In this document: in pieces, positions 21,820-33,746 of the stretch
Layout of the letters: the number at the start of each line of letters is the position of its first letter
How positions within the stretch are numbered: the first letter of the stretch is position 1
Assembly (NCBI GenBank): GCA_016648135.1
Contig: JADDOH010007979.1
Location: forward strand, 109,311-173,310
Direction of reading: 5' to 3'
Length of the DNA stretch: 64,000 nucleotides
From: Agrypnia vestita
Lineage: Eukaryota; Arthropoda; Insecta; Trichoptera; Phryganeidae
Notes under the pieces: generated by a model
Seen by the model: only the letters and a program-made list of their open reading frames with translations
Told to the model about the DNA's origin: nothing
The model's database searches: none
Position numbers and translations under genes: made by a program

Positions 21820-22172
21820 TTACTCCCTTTCTTTTAATTCGTAGCATCTGCTTGCTTGTCTATCGAAAAAACTTTGGATCCATTTTTAACCCTTTTTCCG
21901 TGATTCAACTGAGCTGAAACTTTGCAGGCAGACTCGTGGCAACAGTAAAAATGTTTTTATCAAATTTAATCTAACAATTTTTCGTTTTAAAAAAATAATA
22001 ATTATGGTATAATTTTGGATTTTTCGAAATTTTTAATTACTCCCTTTCGTAGCATCACCGTTTATTCGAGATTCGTAGTATTCGAGCCCAACGCGTGGGG
22101 TAAGTGCCAAACCTGTTTCATTAAATTTGTTAGTAAATGAGAAAGAGAGTATAATAAAAACTTGGTTTTTAT
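21820..22172 (-). repeat. R2 repeat, reverse copy
   Basis: Starts with TTACTCCCTTTCTTTTAATT and ends with GAGAAAGAGAGTATAATAAA, the inverted ends of R2. Its interior shares CAGCTCGATT-type and CCAACGCGTGGGGT-type words with 5895-6312 in opposite orientation. Confidence 0.65.
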
Positions 22173-22300
22173 GTTTTTTTTTTGTTTTTTTTTGTTACCT
22201 TTCCCATACGGTGTTAAAATTCAAATGCGTGAAAATTCAGCGTAGGTAATTACATAATTAGAGGCACATTATCAGTTTTCACCACCGGAGGCGAAAGTTT

Positions 22301-22375
22301 CTGGAATGGGGCTCGAACCATCGACCACCAGATCACTAGGCGAGCGTCACGACCACTACTACACAAACAGGTTAC
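22301..22375 (-). mobile_element. tRNA-derived sequence (SINE-D head)
   Basis: On the minus strand: TAGTAGTGGTCGTGACGCTC (A-box region) and, about 30 bases on, GATGGTTCGAGCCCC, a perfect Pol III B box. The acceptor stem does not close, so it is a tRNA-derived repeat rather than a tRNA. No second copy is obvious in the window. Confidence 0.5.
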
Positions 22376-22518
22376 TCTATTATATAACATCATTTTATTA
22401 TTATTTAAAGTAATATCCATTTCAACTAATCAACCCCAAGATGTGCAACGTGATAAAATCATAGTAATGACAATAGTATACAATTATGTAAATCACAAAA
22501 AGCAATGATTTAAAAGGA

Positions 22519-22701
22519 TTTTTTTTTTAAATAGACATGCGAACACGGAATATGTGTCACATCAATATTCTTACAATTTTCAAACTAAGCTAAACGCTTG
22601 TGCTATGAAAATAGGACTAACTTGCTAGTCTGGAGTGAGGTTCGAACCCGCGACCTTTGGATCACGAGGCGAGTGTCCTAACCACAAGACCAACAAGCTA
22701 C
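22519..22701 (-). mobile_element. SINE-A copy
   Basis: Nearly the same sequence as 5555-5744 in reverse: T run (A-tail) at 22519-22528, body with CTATGAAAATAGGACTAACT, B box reversed as GAGGTTCGAACCCGC at about 22637-22651, and the head ending at GTAGC on the minus strand. Well preserved. Confidence 0.88.
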
Positions 22702-22839
22702 CTTATTTGTTTATTCAAGTACCTATACATATAAAGTGCTAATTTTTAAAAAATATTTCCAATAAGATCATAGATTCCGGAGAAATTGCTTTAAGTAGGG
22801 ATAAATTATTTTTGTATTTATCTGAGAAAGACTTGAGTG

Positions 22840-22872
22840 GGATATTGCTGTCTTTGCTTTTATACCCCTCAT
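22840..22872. mobile_element. MITE end fragment
   Basis: GATATTGCTGTCTTTGCTTT plus TATACCCCTC matches the right end of the MITE at 11283-11539. Only this end is visible. Confidence 0.6.
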
Positions 22873-23591
22873 ATAAAATAACATCACATGTTAAATTATA
22901 TTGCCGATTAAAAGAACATTGACATTAATTATCCTCAAATCTTTACCCGATCATTATTTTACTAAAAAGTAATGTATGTAATATTATAAAGTTCTTTATA
23001 TTACTTTGGAGGATTTCTTTGTATTTTATTATAGAATTCTATGATTTGGATATATTACACTCATTTTTCAAAGTGGCTGTCCACTATAACATTAGTTTGA
23101 AGTCGAAGTTTTTCGTTGAAAAATTATGCCAAAGGGGTGCTTCTAAACATTGGAATTGAAAGAATTGAATTTCGTTCGTAGTTTTTTTGGGTTGTTCATG
23201 CTTTTTGAATGTTTCAATTTGTGTATCTTTGATTGCGTTTTTAAACAGAAATTTAGTGCATGTAAACGATAATGACAGGACACATGAATAATTCATTTTC
23301 GGATTTAAATTATTAATTATAATTATTGTTAGGCGCAAAAAGTCGAACATTTCATGCGAATACCGCTGGAACATAAGTAATTTATTTATTTAAATATCAT
23401 AGAATATTGTTCTAAAAATTTCATTTTAAAAATATTTTTTATTAAAACATTCACTAATTATTTTCAGTGGTAATTTTGGTGTTTGTTATATAATTCGAAA
23501 TAATTTCAAATAAACATTAAAAATAATATTGCTAAATATTCTAATTCAAAAATACGGAGGAATCATCACCAGCTTCGAAATGTATTTATAC
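22873..23591. other. A+T-rich intergenic DNA, nothing recognised
   Basis: The minus-strand frame at 23084-23374 has biased composition and no recognisable family. Confidence 0.5.
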
Positions 23592-23862
23592 AATGTCATG
23601 GAAAGGCATAGATGCTCCAGCATAGTCCCTTTAAATATTTAAAAGAATACTGATTTACATAAAACTTTCAAAAATTTGATAATGTGTGGAGGTTCTTATG
23701 GTGGAATTGATGAACATTGCATTATTTAAAGAGATCACTTAAGCTAGCACATATACACAGGTCATAAGCTCTGTGGCCATCCTATAAAGATATCCATATA
23801 CGTTTCCCATATATATAGCTTTGCTTCTGTGAGAGTTCTATAATTTTTCTTAATTAATAAAA
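23592..23862 (-). repeat. R1 repeat, near full-length
   Basis: ATGTCATGGAAAGGCATAGA at the left, GGTGGAATTGATGAACATTG, GAGATCACTTAAGC, GGCCATCCTATAAAGATATC, CTTCTGTGAGAG at the right. It aligns word by word with 12121-12392. Confidence 0.75.
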
Positions 23863-24464
23863 TCTATTTCCATTAAAAAATAAAAATATACTAGTTGTAC
23901 CTACCAAAAATATTCCAGTATTACAAAAAAAAAATATATCCTGACGTCATATTGCTCGAATGTTTTTTGAGATTCGTTTTAATACAACTTTGCAAGTTGA
24001 TAACTAATTGAAATTTTTTTAATACACATGTGTATTATAAAGATTACATTTGTGCATATACAGATTATATTAGACTATGAGGCCATTATATACCACCATT
24101 TCGAAAGTATAATAATAATAATAATAGTCAAATTTATTAAACAATTAAAAGAAGGAAGTGTTTTTTGATATAATAATAATAATTTTACCAGGTTTTAAGC
24201 GCAAGACCTGGTCCGCCATATAAATGAAGCGCAATATACATAGAGAGAAAATATAATAAAGAAGAGCTAATAAGTAACTAAAATAATATTATATATGCCA
24301 TAAAAATACGACAATGAATAGTCATACACATATTATATAAGCAATTTCAAAGTTGTAAGAAAATAATATCAATAAAATTCTTGCAGAATAATATCTAAAA
24401 GGAATTATTATAAACCAATTTATGCGTATGGAATGCTTCAAGTATTTTTATAAAGTATAATAGC
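23863..24464. other. A+T-rich intergenic DNA, nothing recognised
   Basis: Short AATAAT run near 24115. A small less A+T-rich patch at 24185-24230 was not assigned. Confidence 0.5.
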
Positions 24465-24675
24465 AACATGACACTACCGTGCGTTGACAGGCCACAGCAA
24501 ATATGACGTCACAGTAGATGGAGCTAGTGTCATCAGCAGGCTATAAAGCCGAGCTTGATCGTTTCGCTTGCGCTTTATTTTCCAGCTCATATAATCGTGT
24601 AAACCTTTGTTAATAAATCTAGTAAGCTTCAAGGAAGTATCGTGTTTCTATATTCATGTCTCGTCACGGTCCAAA
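24465..24675 (+). mobile_element. LTR-like block, family L2 (possible solo LTR)
   Basis: The order of signals fits a retrotransposon LTR: a G+C-richer upstream part with TGACGTCA, a TATAAA at 24543-24548, a start-region-like GCTTGCGCTTTATTTTCCAG, and AATAAA at 24612-24617 about 65 bp downstream of the TATA box. I do not see clear TG...CA ends or a target-site duplication, and no gag/pol is attached. A host promoter-like sequence cannot be excluded. Confidence 0.4.
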
Positions 24676-24758
24676 TACATGTTCCTATCTAGCAAACCAA
24701 GGAATTCAAGAAAAATCATGAATACAGATAATAGGACAAAATATTGAGAGGTCCGTCA

Positions 24759-24931
24759 TCCCAATTATAATAACTTCGTGTAACGTCCGTAACTTCTTTA
24801 CAGTATTTTTTTTCTTCTTCTTTATAATATCTTTTTTCATTTTTTTCACCTTTTTTTGTTAAATAAATAAATACTTATTCCTTAGGAACCGACATGTAAA
24901 AGTACCGTCATTTTTGATGGGTTACAGCTAG
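24759..24931 (+). mobile_element. Non-autonomous Helitron-like element, complete short copy
   Basis: Starts 5'-TC (TCCCAATTATAATAACTTCG) after an A and ends with hairpin CCGTCA-TTTT-TGATGG, then GTTACAGCTAG, followed by T. 5'-TC, 3' hairpin plus CTRR and insertion between A and T are the recognised marks of Helitrons. The middle differs from other copies: it holds TAACGTCCGTAACTTC and, before the hairpin, CCTTAGGAACCGACATG. It has no Rep/helicase coding sequence, so it would depend on another element. Confidence 0.72.
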
Positions 24932-25410
24932 TTCTCAATAAAATTCATCTTACTTATCTGTATACATAACCAACACGATCATAACCGTTTTTCAGGTAGC
25001 GCTGACTAAATTGTGAATTATTTCAGAATTTTCTATGTTCGGCCTTATATCGTATATTAAAAAAAGAGGACAAGATATTTGAATTATACAAAACATATGA
25101 AAAAGTATTTATCCAGGTTATTTCATCTTAAATAGTCAAACTATTAAGTCAATTAGTTAGTAGAAACCTAAAATAACTAACTTAACATAACGAATGTAAC
25201 AAACCTAATAGGTACGAAAATTAACTGTCACTGTAACATACACATCAACAAATATTTTACCAATTAGCCGTATGCCTATTTAAAATCCCGGTAATTTGGT
25301 GGGCAACCGTTACGTGTTGTTTGAGCCATGAAGTGTTGCGCGCTGATTGCATGTCACACTCTAATTATTTAAAGTTGTAATTCCAGCCTCATTTCAGTAA
25401 GTTACGGACG
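24932..25410. other. Intergenic, nothing recognised
   Basis: No frame, tRNA or repeat assigned. Confidence 0.5.
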
Positions 25411-26193
25411 TCACGGATAGACAGACAATGAAATTATTATATTTAGAAGACATTAAAAAATGACAAGTAAGCAATAAATTTATTTATTGTCTTTTTATTT
25501 GCTATAATTATAAACCCTTACGTCTTTATTATTAATTAATTAATATTAAATTTAAAATTTTACGTTTAATGTTATAATATTTAAACAAGTTTAATCCCTA
25601 AACGAGTTAGTTAATCTTAAATATTACAGTTTATATGTTTATATACCATTCGTTTTTGGTCATAATTCGTCACGGACAGACAGACAATGAAATTATTATA
25701 TTTAGAACACATTAAAAAAGTGACAGGTTAGTATGCAATGAATTTATTTATTGTCATTTTATTTGCTGTAATTATAAACCCTTACGTGTATATTATTAAT
25801 TAATTAATATTATATTTAAATCTTTATGTTTAATGTTATAATATTTAAAAAAGTTTAATCCCTAAACGAGTTAGTTAATCTTAAATATTACAGTTTATAT
25901 GTTTACATACCATTCGTTTTTGGTCATAATTCGTCACGGACAGACAGACAATGAAATTATTATATTTAGAACACATTAAAAAGTGACAGGTTAGTATGCA
26001 ATGAATTTATTTATTGTCATTTTATATGCTGTAATTATAAACCCTTACGTGTATATTATTAATTAATTAATATTAAATTTAAATCTTTATGTTTAATGTT
26101 ATAATATTTAAAAAAGTTTAATCCCTAAACGAGTTAGTTAATCGTAAATATTACAGTTAATATGTTATATGCCATTCGTTTTTGGTCATAATT
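25411..26193. repeat. Tandem array, 3 copies of about 259-264 bp
   Basis: TCACGGAYAGACAGACAATG recurs at 25411, 25670 and 25934. The units match along their length, including a TTATTAATTAATTAATATTA segment and ACGAGTTAGTTAATC. Each unit begins with the reverse of a Helitron-like 5' end (ACAGACAATGAAATTATTAT), so the array seems to have captured an element end before amplification. The last copy stops near CATTCGTTTTTGGTCATAAT at 26193. Confidence 0.85.
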
Positions 26194-27524
26194 AGTAATT
26201 TTATAAACTATAAAAACTTTATGTGATTCACTTTGATCGAATATGCGTCATCGGGTATTATCCTTGCTAACAGTAGGTACATCCTTTTTGACGAAGATAA
26301 AGTGATATCGATATCGGTAAACGTCAAGTTTTATGCAAAGTGTTCTTTAAATGAATATAAAATTACGTCAATTTCATTTTAAATAATTAAATAAATTATA
26401 TAGTTTTCATCTAAGTAAATTTAAATTCATTAAAAATATTATTTACCATTTATTATATTTAAAAACCACTGGTTCATGAAAGTCACAGTGGAAAACAAAG
26501 TGGACCAATATTGTAACGGGTGACTTGGCCCATAAAAATCTGTTACCCCTCAAGACACAATATCGAGGGGTGAAACCACCCCATTTCTTATTACATCGGG
26601 CAGAGGGTACACCTTTATGTAACTACAGGGATACACAAAATTAAGCAAGAAAATTCGTACACTTTCTGATGCAATATTTTTATCCCATTTTATTTTTATT
26701 TGGTTTCACGTTAGACCGTATTACTTCTGTCTTATCGATTTTTAGTCACTGATATTTATTATGAACAACGATTTTATTTTATAATACTAACATTGAAATA
26801 TTTTTTGATGACAATCTATTTTTACGAGTATTAAACTATAAATAAGACTTCAATTAAAATATAAATGATTTTCTCATTAATGTTTGTTATTATTTTTTTT
26901 CTTACTTAGTTAATCATTAACAAAACGAAATGAAATGACATTTAATAGTACTGCAGAGAGTACTTTTTTATACACAAAGCAAGACCACAATACTTTACAA
27001 GTAGATTCCATTAATTAATTTGCTAACTTAGTTAAGTTACTTCAAAAGTTAACTTACTTCAAATGATTGAATCTAATTGATTGAATGAATAATTTTTCAA
27101 AATTTTTGATATATATTTTGTTAAACGTTATTCTATCATGAAAGTAAAATTTATTAAAAATTTGATCAAACTGATCTTTCACGAGTTCCCATTTGGTCTT
27201 CATTAGATTTCCAATTTTTTCATAGTTGATAATATGATGAAAATACGAAGGCAAACAAAAATTGGCAGGTACAATTTTTATGCAATCGCATTTTTGTTTC
27301 CCAAGTTTTGTTTGTCTTGTCAAATCATTTTGAGACTGTCATTTTAAACATGTTTCAAAACGTATCAAAAGTACAAAATATAAGCACAACCTGGAGGAAT
27401 ATTTTTTATTGTTATTTTAATAAAATTGAGATGAAAGAAATATTTTCATTAAATAAATCATTCCAACTCTTTATTGCAAGATATACATTAATTTTATACA
27501 TATATAATATAATAGTGTATAATA
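26194..27524. other. Intergenic; nothing assigned
   Basis: A slightly G+C-richer segment at 26465-26640 has no open frame or repeat partner. The frames at 27054-27323 (minus) and 27308-27601 (plus, running into the MITE) are compositionally biased and not gene-like. Confidence 0.5.
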
Positions 27525-27756
27525 TGTGGGTAATAAAAAGAAAAGAAGCAATATCCAAAAAATTAAAAAATGTTTTGAATGCAGTCACCGAGGATTACTA
27601 ATTTAAAATGTATTAAATTCTAGATTTTATGTATCTATCCCTTCCAAAATCATATTTCCTATAAAATCTCGAATTCAGTAGATTATAAATTAGTAATCCT
27701 CAATGACTGCATTAATTTTTTTTGGATATTGCTGCCTTTGCTTTAATAACCCACAT
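27525..27756. mobile_element. MITE-like element, copy B
   Basis: Left end ATGTGGGTAATAAAAAGAAA then GCAATATCCAA; right end TTGGATATTGCTGCCTTTGC then ...AACCCACAT. Inner inverted pair TGCAGTCACCGAGGATTACT and AGTAATCCTCAATGACTGCA, almost exact reverse complements. Same layout as copies A and C. The nearest flanking bases do not show a clear target duplication. Confidence 0.82.
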
Positions 27757-27773
27757 AAAATATCATTAAAAAA

Positions 27774-28208
27774 TTGAAACTATTTTTTGTTAGTTCAAAA
27801 ACAAGATCTCTTCATACGTCTGTGAAATGGCGATTCGATGAAATTCATCTCCTTTTCTCAATAAAATCCAAGAGAGTTTTAATTAACCCTGTCCCAATTG
27901 AGATTAAGGCGTTGAGAAAGGCATTAAGGGAGCCGGCCGAAGGAATCGCCATAGAGATGGCGATTAATGATCCAGAAATAATTTTTATCATAGCTCCAGC
28001 CCAGGCTATTAAACGCCGAAGATTTCTCTCTCGACAAGTTTTCATATTTTCGCAATGGACAAAATATGTGCTGATAACGCCGAAATCAAAAGATTTATTA
28101 TTTTTCCAGGGATATTTCTTTGAAAGAATTTTGTTTTATATGTACCAGTTTTTGTTTCAAAAAAAATATTTAGTACTTTGTTGGACGTTAAAATATAATC
28201 TGACTTAA
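27774..28208 (+). other. Unassigned open stretch, both strands open
   Basis: A 144-codon plus-strand frame (27774-28208) overlaps a 66-codon minus-strand frame (27845-28045). The interval 27890-28060 is clearly G+C-richer than its surroundings. The minus-strand product is strongly hydrophobic between two basic ends (starts MKTCRERNLRR, ends LLDFIEKRR), as in a small membrane or amphipathic helix protein. I do not recognise either product. It may be an exon, a virus-derived or transposon-derived fragment, or chance. No splice or start signal decides it. Confidence 0.25.
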
Positions 28209-28639
28209 AACGTGCGACAAAAAATTGAATTTGTCATCGAAAAAAGTGTCGTTGTTAACCCTAGAGATTTACCAGGGGTTCTCAAGATACATAACCCTAT
28301 TTAGAGATACCGTAAATCCACGAAATGACAAACTACATGGTGTGTAAATAAAATAAATGTATATTTAATACCTACAACACATTACTTATCTGTATCTTGA
28401 ATGTTTTAGTAATTTTTTGGTTGAATACACAAAAAAATGAAATAAGACTCACGCAATATAAGTATCAGGTACATAAGTTAGTGACAATTGGAATCCATTT
28501 CAAGATGTAAGATCTCGAGTAGAAATGACAAGAAGTGCATTTCTCAGAATGATACCGTTACATTCTAATCATGACGTAAGCCTGCAACTAATGCGTAAGC
28601 TATATTTTCGCCATTCTCTTATAAAGGTAAGAATAATGG

Positions 28640-28985
28640 ACACTAAACCTAGATAAAATCCGCAAAGTGGAAGTTTTTGAGATGTGGCTCCATACATGCA
28701 TATTGAAAGTTTACTGGGTGGATAAAGTGACGAATGTTGAAGTTCTCTAGCGTACGGTAAAAGACCGAGAAGTGCTGCGGACTATAAAGATCAGAAAGCT
28801 GGAGTATCTCGGACACATTGTGAGAGGGCCAAAGTATTGTCTAAACCAACTCATCATCCAGGGGAAAATAGTAAAAGTAGCGTAGGAAGACGCGTCATGG
28901 CTGCGTTACTTGAGGGCGGTAAATAGAGGCGGAATTGCCAATTCGATCGCCGCCCTCCGATAGTAGATGACACTATTAGAAGTTA
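28640..28985 (+). pseudogene. LINE ORF2 3'-terminal fragment, third family
   Basis: Across small frame changes the translation gives WVDKVTNVEVL, then KDREVLRTIKIRKLEYLGHI, then a LNQLIIQGKIVK segment, a SWLRYLR segment and GGIANSIAALR. This is the well-known tail of an insect non-LTR ORF2 (KLEYLGHVMR...LIxQGKI...SWLKNLR...RIANMIANLR). Stops and frameshifts interrupt it. The same family ends at 45601-45745, and part of it may be present at 58230-58330. Confidence 0.8.
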
Positions 28986-29189
28986 TATATATTCCTTATC
29001 CACAATTAAGCACAACGTCAAGTTGTAAATTTTGCAACTATTATGAAAAGATCAGACTTAACGAACTGAAAAATTATGATGACGTTTTTACTTAAGAAAC
29101 TCGATTTGAAACAAAATAAAAAAAATACGTCAATTGTAAAAAAAACGTTTAGTGTACAGGGGAATTAAATTATGCATTAATAAATATGT

Positions 29190-29580
29190 AATACAATTTC
29201 TATATAAAAAAACATGCATAAGACCTATCATGACATACGGTATCGAAGCAAGAGCGGACACGGTGAGAACTAAACTAAAAGAGATGAAGACTCTAAGACC
29301 CATTGCGGGCAAGACCCTCAGAGACAGAGTACCCAATGCGGAAATCCGCAGAACCTGCGAAATACAAGATATTGTATGGAGCAGGTAGAGAAGGCGTTTC
29401 TGGAGGGACCATGTCGAGAGAATGGAGCAGACGAGACTTCCCAAAGCCGTTATGCGCGGGATTCCAGAGGGGCGCCGACCACCAGAGAGACCACCAAAGA
29501 GATGGAAAGAGAGCTGGACGTCCTCGTCACAAGACCTGTGTCAACACAGATCAAGGATCTAACGAAAAAAGAAGAATAAG
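29190..29580 (+). pseudogene. LINE ORF2 3'-terminal fragment, fourth family
   Basis: Translation gives RPIMTYGIEARADT, then KTLRPIAGKTLRDRVPNAEI, then RRTCEIQDIV, and in another frame VERMEQTRLPKAV and GRRPPERPPKRWKESW. That is the P-xMTYG block followed by the KTLRAIxGKTLRDR and RPPKRW motifs of a non-LTR reverse transcriptase C-terminus. At least two frameshifts. It lies just downstream of another LINE tail (28640-28985) on the same strand. Confidence 0.8.
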
Positions 29581-32500
29581 ATGAATAAATTAGTTCACAT
29601 GTGTCTTATACATAACGCAAGAGGAGACAATCTTCAGCTGTAAGTTCCCTTTCCCCAAGAACTACTTTAGTTTATATCTGTACATATTTTATGCTCTGTG
29701 ATGGAAGATCATTAATAAATAAAAAGAAAAAACGGTTATTTTCAGTCAACTACAGATGTAATTTAAATATCTTTACACACTTTTATCATCACCATTACAA
29801 TGCAGACATTTGTTAGAAGTCTTTTTCCATTATTTTTGAATTGTTAGTACTCGCTCTTTGTACAATAATTATAAATTAAAATATAAGGAAGTCTTAAATG
29901 AATTCAGATAATCAAACTATTGAATAGTAATGGAATAATTTAAAAAAATAATTGTAAACTAAAATATACATTACCATAAAATAAAATGTCTTTAAAAAAT
30001 GAAATTATTATCTTTTTAAAAAATGACATCGCTCATATCAGCCGAGTGACTCGAGTGCCTGTTACGTCATCAAAACGGCGTGAATATCATTTCTCATTTT
30101 CAAACAGTTTTGCCTTTTGCGTGCGGTAAGAGTTTCTCTTTTCGACCAATAAGGTGCTCAAAATGGCGTGATGTAGTTCCGCCGGCCGGCGCTAGAGTGT
30201 CTTCCTGTTGATCCTTCAGCCTCTACAGACCTTCAGGCCCTTGAGGGTTGCAGCTGCGAACGTGAAGATATGAGGTGATGATGAAGAGGCAGCTGCAGAA
30301 AATATACGATGCAATAACAAAAATACTAAATTAATGGTGTATATATTTTTTTAATAAAAAATATGATATAATACTAAAATTACATTAATTCAGTAGAAAT
30401 GCCACACTTATTAAACGTGAGACCTACTATATAACATAAATAAACATGCTTTTTTAATCACAACAATATCCAATATATAACATCTGCAAACTAAAATAAC
30501 AGTGTAAAAGATTTCACTCGATTATCTTGCATATGATTAGAGTTCACTGCAAGCAATTTGACTATTAAATACACAATAATTTTAGTACAACAGACAATTA
30601 TCAAAAGGTTAATTGCATGTAGGAACCTTTTCTCAATGATTAACAAAAAAACATTTTTTTACTCAGCGGTTTAATTTTAATCGATCTTATATTATGTTTG
30701 TTTAGGCTCCCGCCGGAAATAATTATTTTATATTTATTAAAAAAATGTGCGCATTATGTGAAACTTGTAGTTGATATTATATTTTTAAAGTGAGCTGCAG
30801 TTTGTTTCATAAATTGTAGTGGCTAAACAATTTCACAAATTATAGGTTATTTTAAATTGAGATAATTTTATTTTCGACTTGGTAATGATGTTGCAATTTC
30901 GAAAATCATACTTATATTCGTTTTGCATACAAGTGTATATATTCATAATGAAATTTACAGAAATTTTACAGAAAATAAATATCTTATTTTTTGTCGTTTA
31001 AAATAAATATTTATAACCAACCAACGTAACCAAAATATCTCTCATCACCACATAGAAAATTTCATTTTTCTTGTAGCATTCTAGAAGTTTAAAATTCCAT
31101 ATTTGCCTTCAAATTAATTAAACTAATATATTTATTCGTATTTATAAAACAGATTTAATTCAACAGATGTATATATCCTTAACAGTTGACTGATTTGTAT
31201 AAATCCCAATATATTTTATTTCATAATACTCACCTGATCAAATATAAAGTGAATATTTCTCTATTAACCACAAGCATTATTCATTTTCACAGTTTATTTA
31301 TAATTCTTGGTATCCGCAGGGATCTTTAAAGAAAATATACAATTATTCTGTAATAAAACAAGAAATACCAAACGATGCTATGTATTTCTTCTCCGTTTCA
31401 AATTCTTGTTCCTTGCATTAACATCGATACAAAGTTAGCAATTCATCGAATAGATCTCAATCCGAAATTCAAGTAGAACGCTTTATAAGAGTGCCGGTAG
31501 AGGGCATTAAAGCTGTTTCTAATATGTATCCACTTCCGATCTGAGCACCGTTCGTCTAACACCTTTAGCTTCGGAAACTTCCGGCCATTATTGCCCCTGT
31601 GGAGGGCGAATCCTCCCCATCGATTGTGGAATTTCCACATGCTCGTTCCACCCTTCCAGGGGCGGGGGGAACTTCCCAACAGTCGTGAAAAACGTCCATT
31701 TACGGAACACAAACTTGCGGAACAGAGTTGGCTCTTACCATCAGCGTTCGCCTTTGAAGTCAGTTTGTTAGAAAGCATTTCAGCGATCGGGGGAAGGTAT
31801 CTCGTTCAGTTTATTCAAAGTATCCCAGGTATTGGCAACAAGTCTGGACCGAGTGTACAAGATGTACATTAAATATAAACTACACACTTGCACCATTTCA
31901 AAGCACTACTTGATTTGAAAAAAAATCCAAACGCAAATTTCACAAATAACTGCAAACTAGTTTCCGCAAGGCTGGACATTCACTGCAAATGCACATTTCG
32001 GCGTTTTTTTATGAAAATGTGGGTTTTTATTATTCATTTAGACCGAAAGTTTTTAGAGCAATAACTTAGATAAAACCTTTGTTATTATATAAAATTAATA
32101 AACTGGACATTATTTGCAATAATTAATCAAATAAAAGCATTAATCGACAGGCCGCGGCCAAAAAATCGTTTTTAGTGTCCTAGGCGGCGCTAATTTTTAA
32201 AGAATATTTATATGTAAGCATAATATGTTTTTAAATGTATACATCATTCTCTGAAATCCTTAGTAAGGAAATTAAGAAATATTCAATATTAAAAATTTAT
32301 AATGTTTTAAATTTGCAAAAAAATTGTAGGTTTTAAGCAAAAAATAACATAAAATTTTTTTACTGCAGTCCAGAGTATTCATTCTGATATAAATAAAAAA
32401 TGAAAACCCACAATTTCGTAAAAAAATGCCGAAATATGCATTTGCACTGAATTTGTCGCCATAACGATTCAATCAGCTGTGCGCTGCAACCTGTTTCAAA

Positions 32501-33495
32501 GCATTTGAGTCGTTATCCGTAGTGGGCTACGCAAAAATACGTTATATTTAGTTTTATATTTGTTAAATAAATTTTTGTTTAATAAATAAATAAATTTTTG
32601 CGTTCCGTGAAAGCATGTCTTATTTTAAGTTTGCAATGATTAAAAAATAAAATTAATTGATCTTAATATTGTAAGTATTAAGATCAAAATTGAAAATGCA
32701 AAACTAAAACCCTCATTTTTGTAAAATCTAAATTATGTTACTTAGCCCACCTTTGATATCTATGATTGATTTCTTTGTTTTATATTTTTGATGAAGTTAA
32801 AAAATAAATTATATTTTAATAAATATTATAAAGGTCTGCAAGTTTGCGTAAAGCGTTAAATGTGACAGCTGATTCGGCTAAACAGGCCATTATAAAACAG
32901 TTTTGGTAAGCTGAAACAGCTATCGTATTTAACGTAGGTATACATGTGGAACTAGAGAATAGAAAATACTCTGTAAACTCTGAGTGAAATATCGACAGTT
33001 GCGGATATAAGTGACTTCAAAGTTTGCAATTCTTTTCAACATTAATTAAATCGGTAATGGAAAGATCCAAATCGGATTGCCGATGGAAATTATATGTTTT
33101 TGACAGTTACGTACCATTTTTTATATCTTTCTAAACGATTTATATAGTTTATTCAAGTGAGATTAAGAGTGTGTACAAATTATTTATGCTCGTATATTTC
33201 AGATATTAATATTTATTAAAATTCAACATTTACAAAAAGATTAAAATTTTAATTCCAGCCACATAACACAAAAATAACCAGTATTTTTCACACTACTCTC
33301 GGAGTTCACTATATTGATTATTTTTCAAAGTTATTACACAAATGAATATAAATAATATTTCTGTACTTATTCCTATAAATACCATAATTCATTCAACTGC
33401 AACTAATCCAATAATAATATTATTGAAATTTTCAGAAAAAACACTAATTGCGTTTTTGAAGGGTAGGTAATATTGTCAAACAATAGGTAATATTA
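29581..33495. other. Long unassigned intergenic stretch with G+C-richer patches
   Basis: No repeat family or coding sequence recognised over almost 4 kb. Patches of higher G+C lie at 30030-30300 (including CCGCCGGCCGGCGC near 30180) and 31440-31870. In the second patch, frames of 93 and 111 codons are open on opposite strands with unrecognised products. The remaining DNA is A+T-rich and unique within the window. Confidence 0.45.
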
Positions 33496-33746
33496 TCAAA
33501 CATAATAATTTCGCTGTCTGTACGTCCGTAACATCATGCAACGTCCGTAATTTCTTCAAATTCATGGCTAAAAAACAAATTTATTGACCGGAGACGGGGC
33601 TTGAACTTCGGGCCAGAAAATCCGAACCAGCCGCCTAACGCACGTTGCTACCGCCCACTCTACACCAAAAATATACTATAAATATATACTAGGGTTTAGC
33701 AAAGACGCGAACCAATGTTCCATCATTTTTGAATGGTTACGGCTAG
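33496..33746 (+). mobile_element. Non-autonomous Helitron-like element with tRNA-like core
   Basis: Starts 5'-TC (TCAAACATAATAATTTCGCT) after A, ends with CCATCA-TTTT-TGAATGG hairpin and TTACGGCTAG, followed by T. The interior has a tRNA-like segment on the minus strand (B-box-like AAGTTCAAGCCCCG) and TTAGCAAAGACGCGAACCAA before the 3' hairpin. About 251 bp. It shares its two ends with 24759-24931 and its core with 20464-20725 and 34160-34421. Confidence 0.72.

Noticed and set aside
24041..24135. AATAAT microsatellite as a feature
   Set aside because: Too short and imperfect to be worth a separate entry.
25411..26193. CRISPR-like array
   Set aside because: The units are long (about 262 bp), contiguous and without unique spacers. 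The surroundings are eukaryotic transposon DNA.
27054..27601. Two overlapping frames as genes
   Set aside because: A+T-driven Lys/Asn/Ile-rich products, one of them running into the MITE at 27525.
31443..31872. Overlapping 93- and 111-codon frames as a host gene
   Set aside because: Both strands open is expected for a G+C-richer patch in A+T-rich DNA; neither product is recognisable and there is no splice or start evidence.
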